Positions 1-4,330 of a stretch of 6,377 nt of DNA are shown piece after piece. The position numbers and the translations under genes are program-made. Each line of letters opens with the position of its first letter. Within the stretch, counting starts at the first letter, position 1. Under the pieces are notes generated by a model. It had not been told where the DNA came from. It ran no database searches and saw only the letters and a program-made list of their open reading frames with translations. Source of the DNA: Candidatus Aenigmatarchaeota archaeon (GTDB lineage Archaea; Aenigmatarchaeota; Aenigmatarchaeia; QMZP01); assembly GCA_016202785.1 (NCBI GenBank), contig JACQOC010000003.1, forward strand, positions 1 through 6,377, in the 5' to 3' direction.

Positions 1-487
1 AGCCATGGCCAAAGGCGAGGCGGAATGGCATTGCATCGGCAGCCTGCAGCGGAACAAAGTCAAGAAGGCCGTCGAGGTGTTTGACTGCATCCAGACCTTG
101 GACAGCATGCGGCTGGCGGAAGAGATCGGCAAGCGATGCGAAAGCATGCGCTGCCTGGTGCAGGTCAACATCGGCCGGGAACGGCAAAAAGGTGGCGTGT
201 TGCCGGAAAGCCTGGCCGGCTTCCTTAAGGAAGCGGCAAGCCTGCCGGGCCTGAAGATCGAAGGGTTGATGGCCATCGAGCCGGCCGGGCAAGCGGAGCT
301 GGCGCGGCCCTACTTCCGGCAGATGAAGCTGCTGTTCGACGGCTGCAAAACCCTGGGCTTGGCTAACGTGCAGATGCGCTGGTTATCGATGGGCATGAGC
401 AACTCTTACCAGATCGCGGCCCAGGAAGGCAGCAGCATGGTAAGGATCGGAACCGCCATCTTCGGGCCAAGGGAAAGGGTCGGCTGA
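1..487 (+). CDS. YggS/PLPBP-family pyridoxal-phosphate homeostasis protein, 3' partial fragment
   Basis: This is the C-terminal part of a YggS/PROSC-type protein, a cytoplasmic single-domain PLP-binding TIM-barrel protein that buffers pyridoxal 5'-phosphate and has no established catalytic activity. The reading frame is open at the left edge, so the gene starts outside the window. An in-frame ATG at position 5 lies inside the conserved domain and is not the likely start. Family motifs in order are WHCIGSLQRNK near the edge, LDSMRLAEEI, VQVNIGRERQKGG (usually VNI..E..K.G), LKIEGLMAI, RPYFRQMKLLFD, and the C-terminal signature LSMGMSNSYQIAAQEGSSMVRIGTAIFG, which contributes to the phosphate-binding site. 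The lysine that forms the Schiff base with PLP should lie in the missing N-terminal roughly 75 to 80 residues. The C-terminus looks complete. The family is widespread in bacteria and eukaryotes and patchier in archaea. Family assignment is secure; the organism-specific role is inferred. Confidence 0.95.
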   Translation, partial: AMAKGEAEWHCIGSLQRNKVKKAVEVFDCIQTLDSMRLAEEIGKRCESMRCLVQVNIGRERQKGGVLPESLAGFLKEAASLPGLKIEGLMAIEPAGQAELARPYFRQMKLLFDGCKTLGLANVQMRWLSMGMSNSYQIAAQEGSSMVRIGTAIFGPRERVG

Positions 488-491
488 GCTC

Positions 492-517
492 CCGCCGGCA
501 TTTGGCCTGCCGGGCGG
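492..517 (+). terminator. Hairpin after the YggS-family stop, possible terminator
   Basis: Five bases past the TGA stop there is a GC-rich inverted repeat. CCGCCGGCA (492-500) pairs with TGCCGGGCGG (508-517), giving nine base pairs with one bulged G (514) around a seven-base loop. An AT-rich run (519-530) follows. It may end transcription before the tRNA. Archaeal termination relies mainly on T-tracts rather than hairpins, so the role is tentative although the structure is clearly present. Confidence 0.4.
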
Positions 518-518
518 C

Positions 519-530
519 ATTAATTAATTT
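519..530 (+). promoter_or_regulatory. TATA-like promoter box for tRNA-Arg
   Basis: ATTAATTAATTT is a sharp AT-rich island in a GC-rich background. Its centre lies about 27 bases upstream of the mature tRNA 5' end at 552, matching the usual distance between an archaeal TATA box and the transcription start if the 5' leader is very short. The first ten bases form a perfect palindrome, which is expected for such a simple sequence. Confidence 0.5.
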
Positions 531-551
531 CCACACAGAATGATTACTGCC

Positions 552-623
552 GCCCCTATAGTTTAATGGATAGAATGCTGGCCTCCGAAGCCGGTGATCG
601 GCGTTCGAATCGCCGTGGGGGCA
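552..623 (+). tRNA. tRNA-Arg (anticodon CCG)
   Basis: A full 72-base cloverleaf can be folded by hand. The acceptor stem 552-558 pairs with 616-622 over seven pairs, including one U-G. The D-stem 561-564 pairs with 573-576 using two G-U pairs, with the conserved GG in the loop. The anticodon stem 578-582 pairs with 590-594. The anticodon loop CUCCGAA carries CCG at 585-587, which reads the arginine codon CGG. The variable region has four bases (595-598). The T-stem 599-603 pairs with 611-615 around loop UUCGAAU. The discriminator base is A623 and no CCA is encoded. An A15-U48 Levitt pair (566 with 598) and A20 in the D-loop, a known arginine identity element, fit the assignment. There is no intron. 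Confidence 0.97.
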
Positions 624-632
624 TTTACTTTA
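624..632 (+). promoter_or_regulatory. TATA-like box for the nuclease gene, also a T-rich tRNA end
   Basis: TTTACTTTA follows the tRNA directly and is centred 26 bases before the ATG at 654. That is the spacing expected if the nuclease mRNA starts at or next to its start codon. The same T-rich stretch could end tRNA transcription, so the element may serve both purposes. Evidence is composition and spacing only. Confidence 0.4.
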
Positions 633-653
633 GGCCGGCCGCCAACAATAGGC

Positions 654-1058
654 ATGCCTATAGATGATGCGCTGTTCCTTTTCGGCCTACTTGCGGCCAT
701 CGTGCTTGGCATGCTCATCGGCGCCAAGCTGGCGCAAGCGCGCCTTCACGCCTGGCTGGCGCAGGCCGAAAAATCCATCCGTTCGGATGCAGTGCAAAGG
801 TCAAGGCAAACCCTGGGCGGAAAGTTTGCCGAGCAACTGGCGCCGTTTCTGCCGGGCTTCAAATATGACCCGACTGACGCCAGATTCCTTGGCAGCCCAG
901 TTGACCTCATCGTGTTCGACGGCCTGGCCAACAATGAGCCGCAGCAGATTGTCTTTATGGAAGTCAAGACCGGCAACAGCCAGCTGTCCGGCAAGGAACG
1001 GAAGGTACGGCAGCTGGTGGAGCAAGGCAAGGTAGTATGGGAGGAGCTTAGGGTTTAA
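654..1058 (+). CDS. Membrane-anchored endonuclease related to archaeal Holliday junction resolvase (PF10107/COG4741 type)
   Basis: This 134-residue protein has one hydrophobic segment (about residues 6-24, ALFLFGLLAAIVLGMLIGA), a short basic and helical stretch (25-50), and then a PD-(D/E)xK nuclease-like domain. The family pattern is clear: GKFAEQLAPF with E60, YDPTDARFLGSPVDLIVFDG with D84, and the catalytic-type E-V-K at 103-105 in VFMEVKTGNSQLSGKER, followed by VRQLVEQGKVVWEEL. D84, E103 and K105 are the likely metal-binding and catalytic residues. The family is described as a predicted secreted endonuclease distantly related to Hjc; substrate and function are not established as far as I know. 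The start is set at ATG 654 because longer in-frame starts fall inside the tRNA and because a TATA-like box lies 26 bases upstream. A large soluble domain on the cytoplasmic or outer face is possible; topology was not determined. Confidence 0.85.
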   Translation: MPIDDALFLFGLLAAIVLGMLIGAKLAQARLHAWLAQAEKSIRSDAVQRSRQTLGGKFAEQLAPFLPGFKYDPTDARFLGSPVDLIVFDGLANNEPQQIVFMEVKTGNSQLSGKERKVRQLVEQGKVVWEELRV

Positions 1059-1061
1059 ATA
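1054..1061 (+). promoter_or_regulatory. TATA box for the S8e gene
   Basis: TTTAAATA overlaps the stop codon of the nuclease gene and is centred about 32 bases before the S8e ATG. Transcription would be predicted to begin near 1083-1086, leaving at most a few leader bases. A second AT run, CTATATACT (1074-1082), lies too close to the start codon to act as the TATA box at normal spacing. Confidence 0.55.
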
Positions 1062-1089
1062 GCCTTGGCCCATCTATATACTGATTATT

Positions 1090-1500
1090 ATGGTCGAATG
1101 GCACCTAAGGTCAACCCGGCAGCCGACTGGCGGGTCAATCGAGCAGCAGCGCAAGAAGAAGAAACGGGAGCGGAGCATGGGCTTCATCCGCACGACAGTT
1201 GGGGAGCGCAAGCTGGTGCAGCACCGCACTAGGGGCGGCGCCAACAAGCAGAAGCTGGCCATCGCGGCCAGCGCCAACGTGCTGGACAGGAAGACCGGCA
1301 AGTACGCCAAGGCCAAGATCATCACGGTCGACAAGAACCCGGCCAACGTGCACTACGCCCGGCAGAACATCATCACCCGCGGGACGCTCATCCGGACCGA
1401 AGCAGGGCAAGCGATCGTAACCTCCCGGCCGGGCCAGGACGGCGTGGTCAATGCCATCCTGACCGGGGAAAAGGCCGAGGCAAAGAAGGCCAAAGGCTAG
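1090..1500 (+). CDS. rps8e: Small-subunit ribosomal protein S8e
   Basis: S8e is a component of the 30S/40S ribosomal subunit found in archaea and eukaryotes and absent from bacteria. The 136-residue product is close to the usual archaeal length of about 125-130. It begins with the typical short start and TGG motif (RSTRQPTGGSIEQQRKKKK), followed by the basic segment RTRGGANKQK (46-55). The signature regions are NVLDRKTGKYAKAKI (63-77) and NPANVHYARQNIITRGTLI (83-101), and TSRPGQDGVVNAILTG (111-126) closes the conserved domain. The last ten residues form a Lys/Ala-rich tail. ATG 1090 is preferred because it includes the conserved N-terminal motif and because TTTAAATA lies at promoter distance. 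It appears to be transcribed alone: a T-rich terminator-like stretch follows and the next gene has its own promoter. It is the strongest taxonomic marker in the window. Confidence 0.97.
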   Translation: MVEWHLRSTRQPTGGSIEQQRKKKKRERSMGFIRTTVGERKLVQHRTRGGANKQKLAIAASANVLDRKTGKYAKAKIITVDKNPANVHYARQNIITRGTLIRTEAGQAIVTSRPGQDGVVNAILTGEKAEAKKAKG

Positions 1501-1504
1501 CTGG

Positions 1505-1518
1505 TTTTGCAAGTTTTT
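1505..1518 (+). terminator. T-tract terminator after S8e
   Basis: Two T runs, TTTT (1505-1508) and TTTTT (1514-1518), lie just after the S8e stop. Archaeal RNA polymerase commonly terminates at such non-template T-tracts without a hairpin. There is little T-richness elsewhere in this GC-rich window, so the position is meaningful, although function is inferred. Confidence 0.5.
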
Positions 1519-1527
1519 GAAAGTTCT

Positions 1528-1543
1528 AAAAGTATTTAAGTAC
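1528..1543 (+). promoter_or_regulatory. Promoter of the hemerythrin regulator/Ftr1 unit, with palindromic TATA region
   Basis: AAAAGTATTTAAGTAC holds a purine-rich BRE-like AAAAG followed by TATTTAAG (1533-1540), centred about 29 bases before ATG 1566. GTATTTAAGTAC (1532-1543) is an imperfect palindrome with five of six symmetric pairs matching, so a dimeric repressor could bind over the TATA box. A direct repeat ATCAAT (1550-1555 and 1560-1565) spaced exactly ten bases apart lies between the box and the start codon. The promoter is well supported by spacing; the operator reading is a hypothesis. Confidence 0.55.
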
Positions 1544-1565
1544 GTGAATATCAATTACCATCAAT

Positions 1566-2291
1566 ATGAACAAGATCGTTTGCGAACGGTTCTTCTATAC
1601 CCTGGCGGACCGCAACCGCCTCGACATCATCAGCCTGCTGCTGGCCGGGCCAAAAACCGTGACGGAAATCCACACCGGCCTGGACATCAAGCAAAGCCTG
1701 GCCAGCCACCATCTCAAGCTGCTCAAGGACTGCGGTTTCGTGCATGCCGAGGCCCGGGGCAAGAGCAAGCTGTATCACCTCAACCGCGAGACCATCGTGC
1801 CGATTTTCCACATCCTGGAAGCGCATGCCACCCGCTATTGCGGCTTCGCCTGCAGCTGCAAAGCGGAGCTGTGGAAAAGCATGCAGCCGGCCCAAGCCAT
1901 GGACCACGAAACCGAAGTGGTGATGGAAAAGGTGGCCATATTGGAGCGCTATTCGCGCCAGCCGGGCAAGGTGACCGACCGCTCGATAAAGCAGATGGCG
2001 GCGTTCTTCAAGGGCGACATGGAGCAGCACTTCCAGATGGAAGAGAGGCAGGTCTTTCCGGCGGCGCGCAAGGCCATGGATCCGGAGCTGATCGACACCC
2101 TGGAAACCGAGCACCGCATCCTGCGCAAGAAGTTCGCCCAGCTGGAGGCGCTGGCCGAAGCCAAGGGGCAGGCGCGGGCCGAAGGGATAAAGCAGCTGTC
2201 GCTGGAACTGGTCGGCCTGTTTAAGGCGCACCTGGAAAAGGAAGACGGCCTGCTGCTGCCAAGCCTCAAGGCCGCCGGGAAGCAAAGGTAA
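1566..2291 (+). CDS. ArsR-type winged-helix and hemerythrin-like fusion, putative iron/oxygen-responsive regulator
   Basis: This 241-residue protein has two recognisable parts. Residues 1-80 form an ArsR-like winged helix: RFFYTLADRNRLDIISLLL, then TVTEIHTGLDIKQSLASHHLK as the recognition region, and a wing around GKSKLYHLN. Residues 110-235 resemble a hemerythrin HHE four-helix domain with candidate di-iron ligands H114, H155xxxE159, H183 and H222xxxE226. Between them lies a cysteine cluster, C92, C96 and C98, within YCGFACSCKAE, and C6 and C56 are also present. Hemerythrin domains bind oxygen or sense iron and redox state through a di-iron centre, and ArsR proteins release DNA on metal or redox change, so a cytoplasmic iron, oxygen or NO sensing transcription factor is likely. 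The gene is 3 bp upstream of an iron permease gene, which supports a role in iron homeostasis, possibly with autoregulation. The sensed signal is inferred, not shown. Confidence 0.85.
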   Translation: MNKIVCERFFYTLADRNRLDIISLLLAGPKTVTEIHTGLDIKQSLASHHLKLLKDCGFVHAEARGKSKLYHLNRETIVPIFHILEAHATRYCGFACSCKAELWKSMQPAQAMDHETEVVMEKVAILERYSRQPGKVTDRSIKQMAAFFKGDMEQHFQMEERQVFPAARKAMDPELIDTLETEHRILRKKFAQLEALAEAKGQARAEGIKQLSLELVGLFKAHLEKEDGLLLPSLKAAGKQR

Positions 2292-2294
2292 CTT

Positions 2295-3146
2295 ATGCTG
2301 CCGGCATTCCTTATCACCTTCCGGGAGGCGCTGGAGGCCGCCCTGATCATCGCCAATATCATCGCCTACCTGACCAAGATCGGGCGCAAGGACCTCAACC
2401 GCTATGTCTGGATCGGCAGCGGCCTGGCGGTCGCCGCCAGCGTTTTGGCCGGGGCCGCGCTGCTATTCACCTACACGTCGCTGGAAGGCGTGGCGGAACA
2501 ATTGTTCGAGGGCACCGCCGCGCTGCTCGCCACTGTCGTGCTCACCAGCATGATATTCTGGATGGGCAAGAACGCCAACCGCATCAAGGGCGAATTGGAG
2601 CAGAAAGTGGACGTGTCGATAAGCACGATGCACCTCGTCGGCATCGCCAGCATCGCCTTCATCGCGGTGTTCCGGGAAGGCATCGAGACGGTGCTGTTCC
2701 TGACCGCGCTGTTCGGCATCGATTTCGCCGGCACCGCCGCCGGGATGGCGGCCGGCCTGGCGCTGGTCGCCGCGCTTGGCTACCTGCTGATCAAAGGCAC
2801 GGTCAAGCTGCCGCTGCGGCAGTTCTTCAAGTACACCAGCGTGCTGCTCATCGTCTTCGCCGCCGGCCTGTTCGGGTACGGTGTGCACGAGTATATCGAA
2901 GCGCTGGAAGGCAGCGGCACCGAACTGGGCATATTGGCCGAGCCGGCCTTCAACCTAAACCCGGCCGACGCCAGCGGCCCGCTGCACGAGAAAGGGGCGG
3001 TCGGTTCCATCCTAAAGGCGCTGGTCGGCTATGACGGCAACCCGGAACTGCTCCGGGTGCTTGCTTACCTGGGGTATTGGGCCGTGGTCGGCGCCTATTT
3101 CTTCGCCATCTATAGCCAGCCGCAGCGGGAAGCCAAAAGCCATTGA
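2295..3146 (+). CDS. Ftr1-family high-affinity iron permease
   Basis: Ftr1/EfeU proteins are membrane permeases that import iron, in yeast together with a multicopper ferroxidase. This 283-residue protein has about seven hydrophobic segments, roughly at 2-26, 37-60, 72-92, 112-140, 145-167, 179-201 and 255-275. The two hallmark REXXE motifs, which bind iron in the pathway, are R10-E11-A-L-E14 in the first helix and R127-E128-G-I-E131 in the fourth. The family segment FEGTAALLATVVLTSMIFWM follows the second helix. A long loop around residues 202-250 precedes the last helix. The start ATG lies 3 bases after the stop of the hemerythrin-type regulator, and AAAGGT (2284-2289) could serve as a weak ribosome-binding site, so the two genes probably form one transcript. 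No ferroxidase or periplasmic EfeO/EfeB partner is visible here, so ferric or ferrous preference cannot be told. Confidence 0.95.
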   Translation: MLPAFLITFREALEAALIIANIIAYLTKIGRKDLNRYVWIGSGLAVAASVLAGAALLFTYTSLEGVAEQLFEGTAALLATVVLTSMIFWMGKNANRIKGELEQKVDVSISTMHLVGIASIAFIAVFREGIETVLFLTALFGIDFAGTAAGMAAGLALVAALGYLLIKGTVKLPLRQFFKYTSVLLIVFAAGLFGYGVHEYIEALEGSGTELGILAEPAFNLNPADASGPLHEKGAVGSILKALVGYDGNPELLRVLAYLGYWAVVGAYFFAIYSQPQREAKSH

Positions 3147-3154
3147 TTTTTAAG
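3147..3154 (+). promoter_or_regulatory. TATA-like box for the KaiC-like gene, overlapping a T-tract
   Basis: TTTTTAAG begins directly after the permease stop codon. Its centre is 25-26 bases before ATG 3176, which is normal archaeal TATA spacing for a leaderless transcript and supports that ATG over upstream alternatives. The five T residues (3147-3151) could also end the upstream transcript. Confidence 0.45.
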
Positions 3155-3175
3155 CCAAGCCGAATAATGCTTATT

Positions 3176-3937
3176 ATGGCGTCGCCCAAGAAGGCTGCCG
3201 AGAGTGATTTCTTCATTACCGGCATACCCGGCCTGGACGCCTTGCTGGAAAACGGCATACCGCGCAATTCTACCGTGCTGCTGGCAGGTTCGCCCGGCAC
3301 CGGCAAGACCATCCTGGCACTGCAGGTCGTGCACAACGCCTGCAAGAAGGGCAAGAAATGCGTATACGTCTCATTTGACGAGAACGAGCACAGCCTGGAG
3401 AAGTATGCCAGGTCGTTTGGCTGGGACTTCGACGAGTTCCAGCGCAAGAAGCTGCTGGTGATAAAATATGTCGATGTCCAGCACCTGGAAGGGCTGGTGT
3501 CAGCTTCCGGGCGGATCACGCAAGGGCTGGACGTGCGCAAGGCGCTGCACCACGTCATTTCGGCCGCCTTTATCCCGGACTTGGTGATAATCGACTCCCT
3601 GTCCATCCTCATGGACATCTTCTTCGGCAGCGGCAAGGGGCGCTGGCTGTATGCGCACAAGCTGTTCCGCTCGCTGGAGGAGCTGAATGCGACGGCATTG
3701 CTGATCTCGGAGAAGATGCCGTTGCCGGAGGCGCCAGAAGTAGCCGACATCGAGGAGTTCCTGGCCGACGGGATAATAGCATTATACTACCTGCGCACCG
3801 GCTCGTACCGGGAACGGGCCATCGAGGTGCTGAAGATGAAGGGCTGCAACCACCAGGAGAAGCTGGTGGCGATGCGCATCGAGAAGGGCAAAGGCATCTA
3901 TGTCGCGCCGGACGTGGAAGTGTTCCAACACCGCTAG
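3176..3937 (+). CDS. Single-domain KaiC-like RecA-superfamily ATPase
   Basis: The 253-residue product is a RecA-fold ATPase of the archaeal KaiC-like group (COG0467 type). It opens with FFITGIPGLDALLENGIP, the usual KaiC entry motif. Walker A is GSPGTGKT (38-45). SFDENE (66-71) occupies the place of the KaiC SFEE catalytic acidic pair, here as D68-E69. Walker B is LVIIDS with D140. The KaiC-type R...IEVLKMKG segment ends near 223 and is followed by MRIEKGKGIYVAP. One domain is present, against two in cyanobacterial KaiC, and no KaiA or KaiB is visible. Such archaeal proteins are thought to act in signalling or regulation, and some interact with other factors; the role here is unknown. In-frame alternatives are ATG 3167 and TTG 3143, the latter overlapping the permease stop by four bases (TTGA). 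ATG 3176 is preferred by TATA spacing. Confidence 0.9.
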   Translation: MASPKKAAESDFFITGIPGLDALLENGIPRNSTVLLAGSPGTGKTILALQVVHNACKKGKKCVYVSFDENEHSLEKYARSFGWDFDEFQRKKLLVIKYVDVQHLEGLVSASGRITQGLDVRKALHHVISAAFIPDLVIIDSLSILMDIFFGSGKGRWLYAHKLFRSLEELNATALLISEKMPLPEAPEVADIEEFLADGIIALYYLRTGSYRERAIEVLKMKGCNHQEKLVAMRIEKGKGIYVAPDVEVFQHR

Positions 3938-3940
3938 GCT

Positions 3941-3951
3941 TACTAATTTTA
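3941..3951 (+). promoter_or_regulatory. TATA-like box for the PadR gene
   Basis: TACTAATTTTA lies in the 32-base gap after the KaiC-like gene, centred 24 bases before ATG 3970. The T run inside it may also help end the upstream transcript. There is no Shine-Dalgarno sequence directly before the ATG, which again points to a leaderless or near-leaderless mRNA. Confidence 0.45.
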
Positions 3952-3969
3952 CAAGGTGCATTATAACTT

Positions 3970-4290
3970 ATGCCGACGCCGTTCGAGCGGTTCCGCAGGT
4001 CGCTAACCGCTGACAACCTGTGGCTGTACATCCTGGCCTTGCTCAAGTCCGGCGACCTGTATGCGTATGAGATCCGGTCCCGGGTTGCGGAACGGTTCGG
4101 CTTCCGGCCGGGCGGCGTGACCGCCTATTTGGTGCTGAAGAAGCTGCAGGCGGCCGGCTATGTCAGCATCGCCGGCCACGGCCAAGGCAGCGGGCCGGTC
4201 AAGACCTACTACCGGCTGACCGCGAAAGGCCGGCAGGAACTGGCGCAGGCGCGGCGCTTCTACCAGAAGACCGGCGCCGTGTTTGCCTGA
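3970..4290 (+). CDS. PadR-family transcriptional regulator
   Basis: This 106-residue protein is essentially a bare PadR winged helix-turn-helix. The domain runs from about residue 16 to 93: NLWLYILALLKSGDLYAYEI forms the first helices, RVAERFGFRPGGVTAYLVLKKL the recognition helix region, and GSGPVKTYYRLTAKGRQEL the wing and the family's YYRLT.KG signature. A short C-terminal helix (94-103) could serve for dimerisation, as in small PadR-s1 type members. PadR proteins are usually cytoplasmic repressors that bind palindromic operators as dimers and release on binding a small effector. A perfect inverted repeat lies just 17 bases past the end of this gene in the next promoter, making the downstream cysteine-rich gene a candidate target. 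The effector cannot be deduced. Proline-rich MPTPF at the N-terminus precedes the fold. Confidence 0.92.
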   Translation: MPTPFERFRRSLTADNLWLYILALLKSGDLYAYEIRSRVAERFGFRPGGVTAYLVLKKLQAAGYVSIAGHGQGSGPVKTYYRLTAKGRQELAQARRFYQKTGAVFA

Positions 4291-4300
4291 ATTGTGCCAA

Positions 4301-4309
4301 GTATATTAT
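4301..4309 (+). promoter_or_regulatory. TATA box for the cysteine-pair protein gene
   Basis: GTATATTAT is the best TATA match in the window, preceded by purine-containing CCAA, and is centred 26 bases before ATG 4331. It starts 11 bases after the PadR stop. The spacing argues that translation of the downstream gene begins at 4331 rather than at the in-frame TTG 4283 inside padR. Confidence 0.6.
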
Positions 4310-4324
4310 TGGAAACCGCCAATA
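4307..4324 (+). promoter_or_regulatory. Perfect inverted repeat TATTGG-N6-CCAATA, candidate operator
   Basis: TATTGG (4307-4312) and CCAATA (4319-4324) are perfect reverse complements separated by AAACCG. The repeat starts in the TATA box and ends six bases before the ATG, so a protein bound here would block transcription initiation. The adjacent upstream gene encodes a PadR-type regulator, the obvious candidate ligand. The usual PadR operator is ATGT-N8-ACAT, which this does not match, so binding is a hypothesis. Confidence 0.45.
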
Positions 4325-4330
4325 CTCAGC

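Noticed and set aside
594..653. Longer N-terminus for the nuclease gene from an in-frame ATG at 594
   Set aside because: It lies within the well-folded tRNA-Arg (552-623); ATG 654 has a signal-like hydrophobic segment right after it and a TATA-like box at proper distance.
1517..2224. Long overlapping plus-strand frame over the hemerythrin regulator
   Set aside because: Its translation is Gly/Pro/Arg/Gln-rich without domains, typical of a shifted GC-rich reading of the real gene.
1551..2285. Long open frame on the minus strand opposite the hemerythrin regulator
   Set aside because: It mirrors a clearly conserved plus-strand gene; its His/Gln/Leu-rich translation has no domain signal and long antisense frames are common in GC-rich DNA.
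2463..2888. Minus-strand frame opposite the iron permease
   Set aside because: It is a His/Gln/Asp-rich shadow of hydrophobic codons of the permease, not a gene.
3143..3175. TTG 3143 or ATG 3167 as start of the KaiC-like gene
   Set aside because: Both add residues outside the conserved fold, and TTG would read through the TATA-like box. They remain possible, but ATG 3176 has the better promoter spacing.
4283..4330. TTG 4283 as start of the cysteine-pair protein
   Set aside because: It overlaps padR, reads through the TATA box and inverted repeat, and puts a polar stretch before the signal-like hydrophobic segment.
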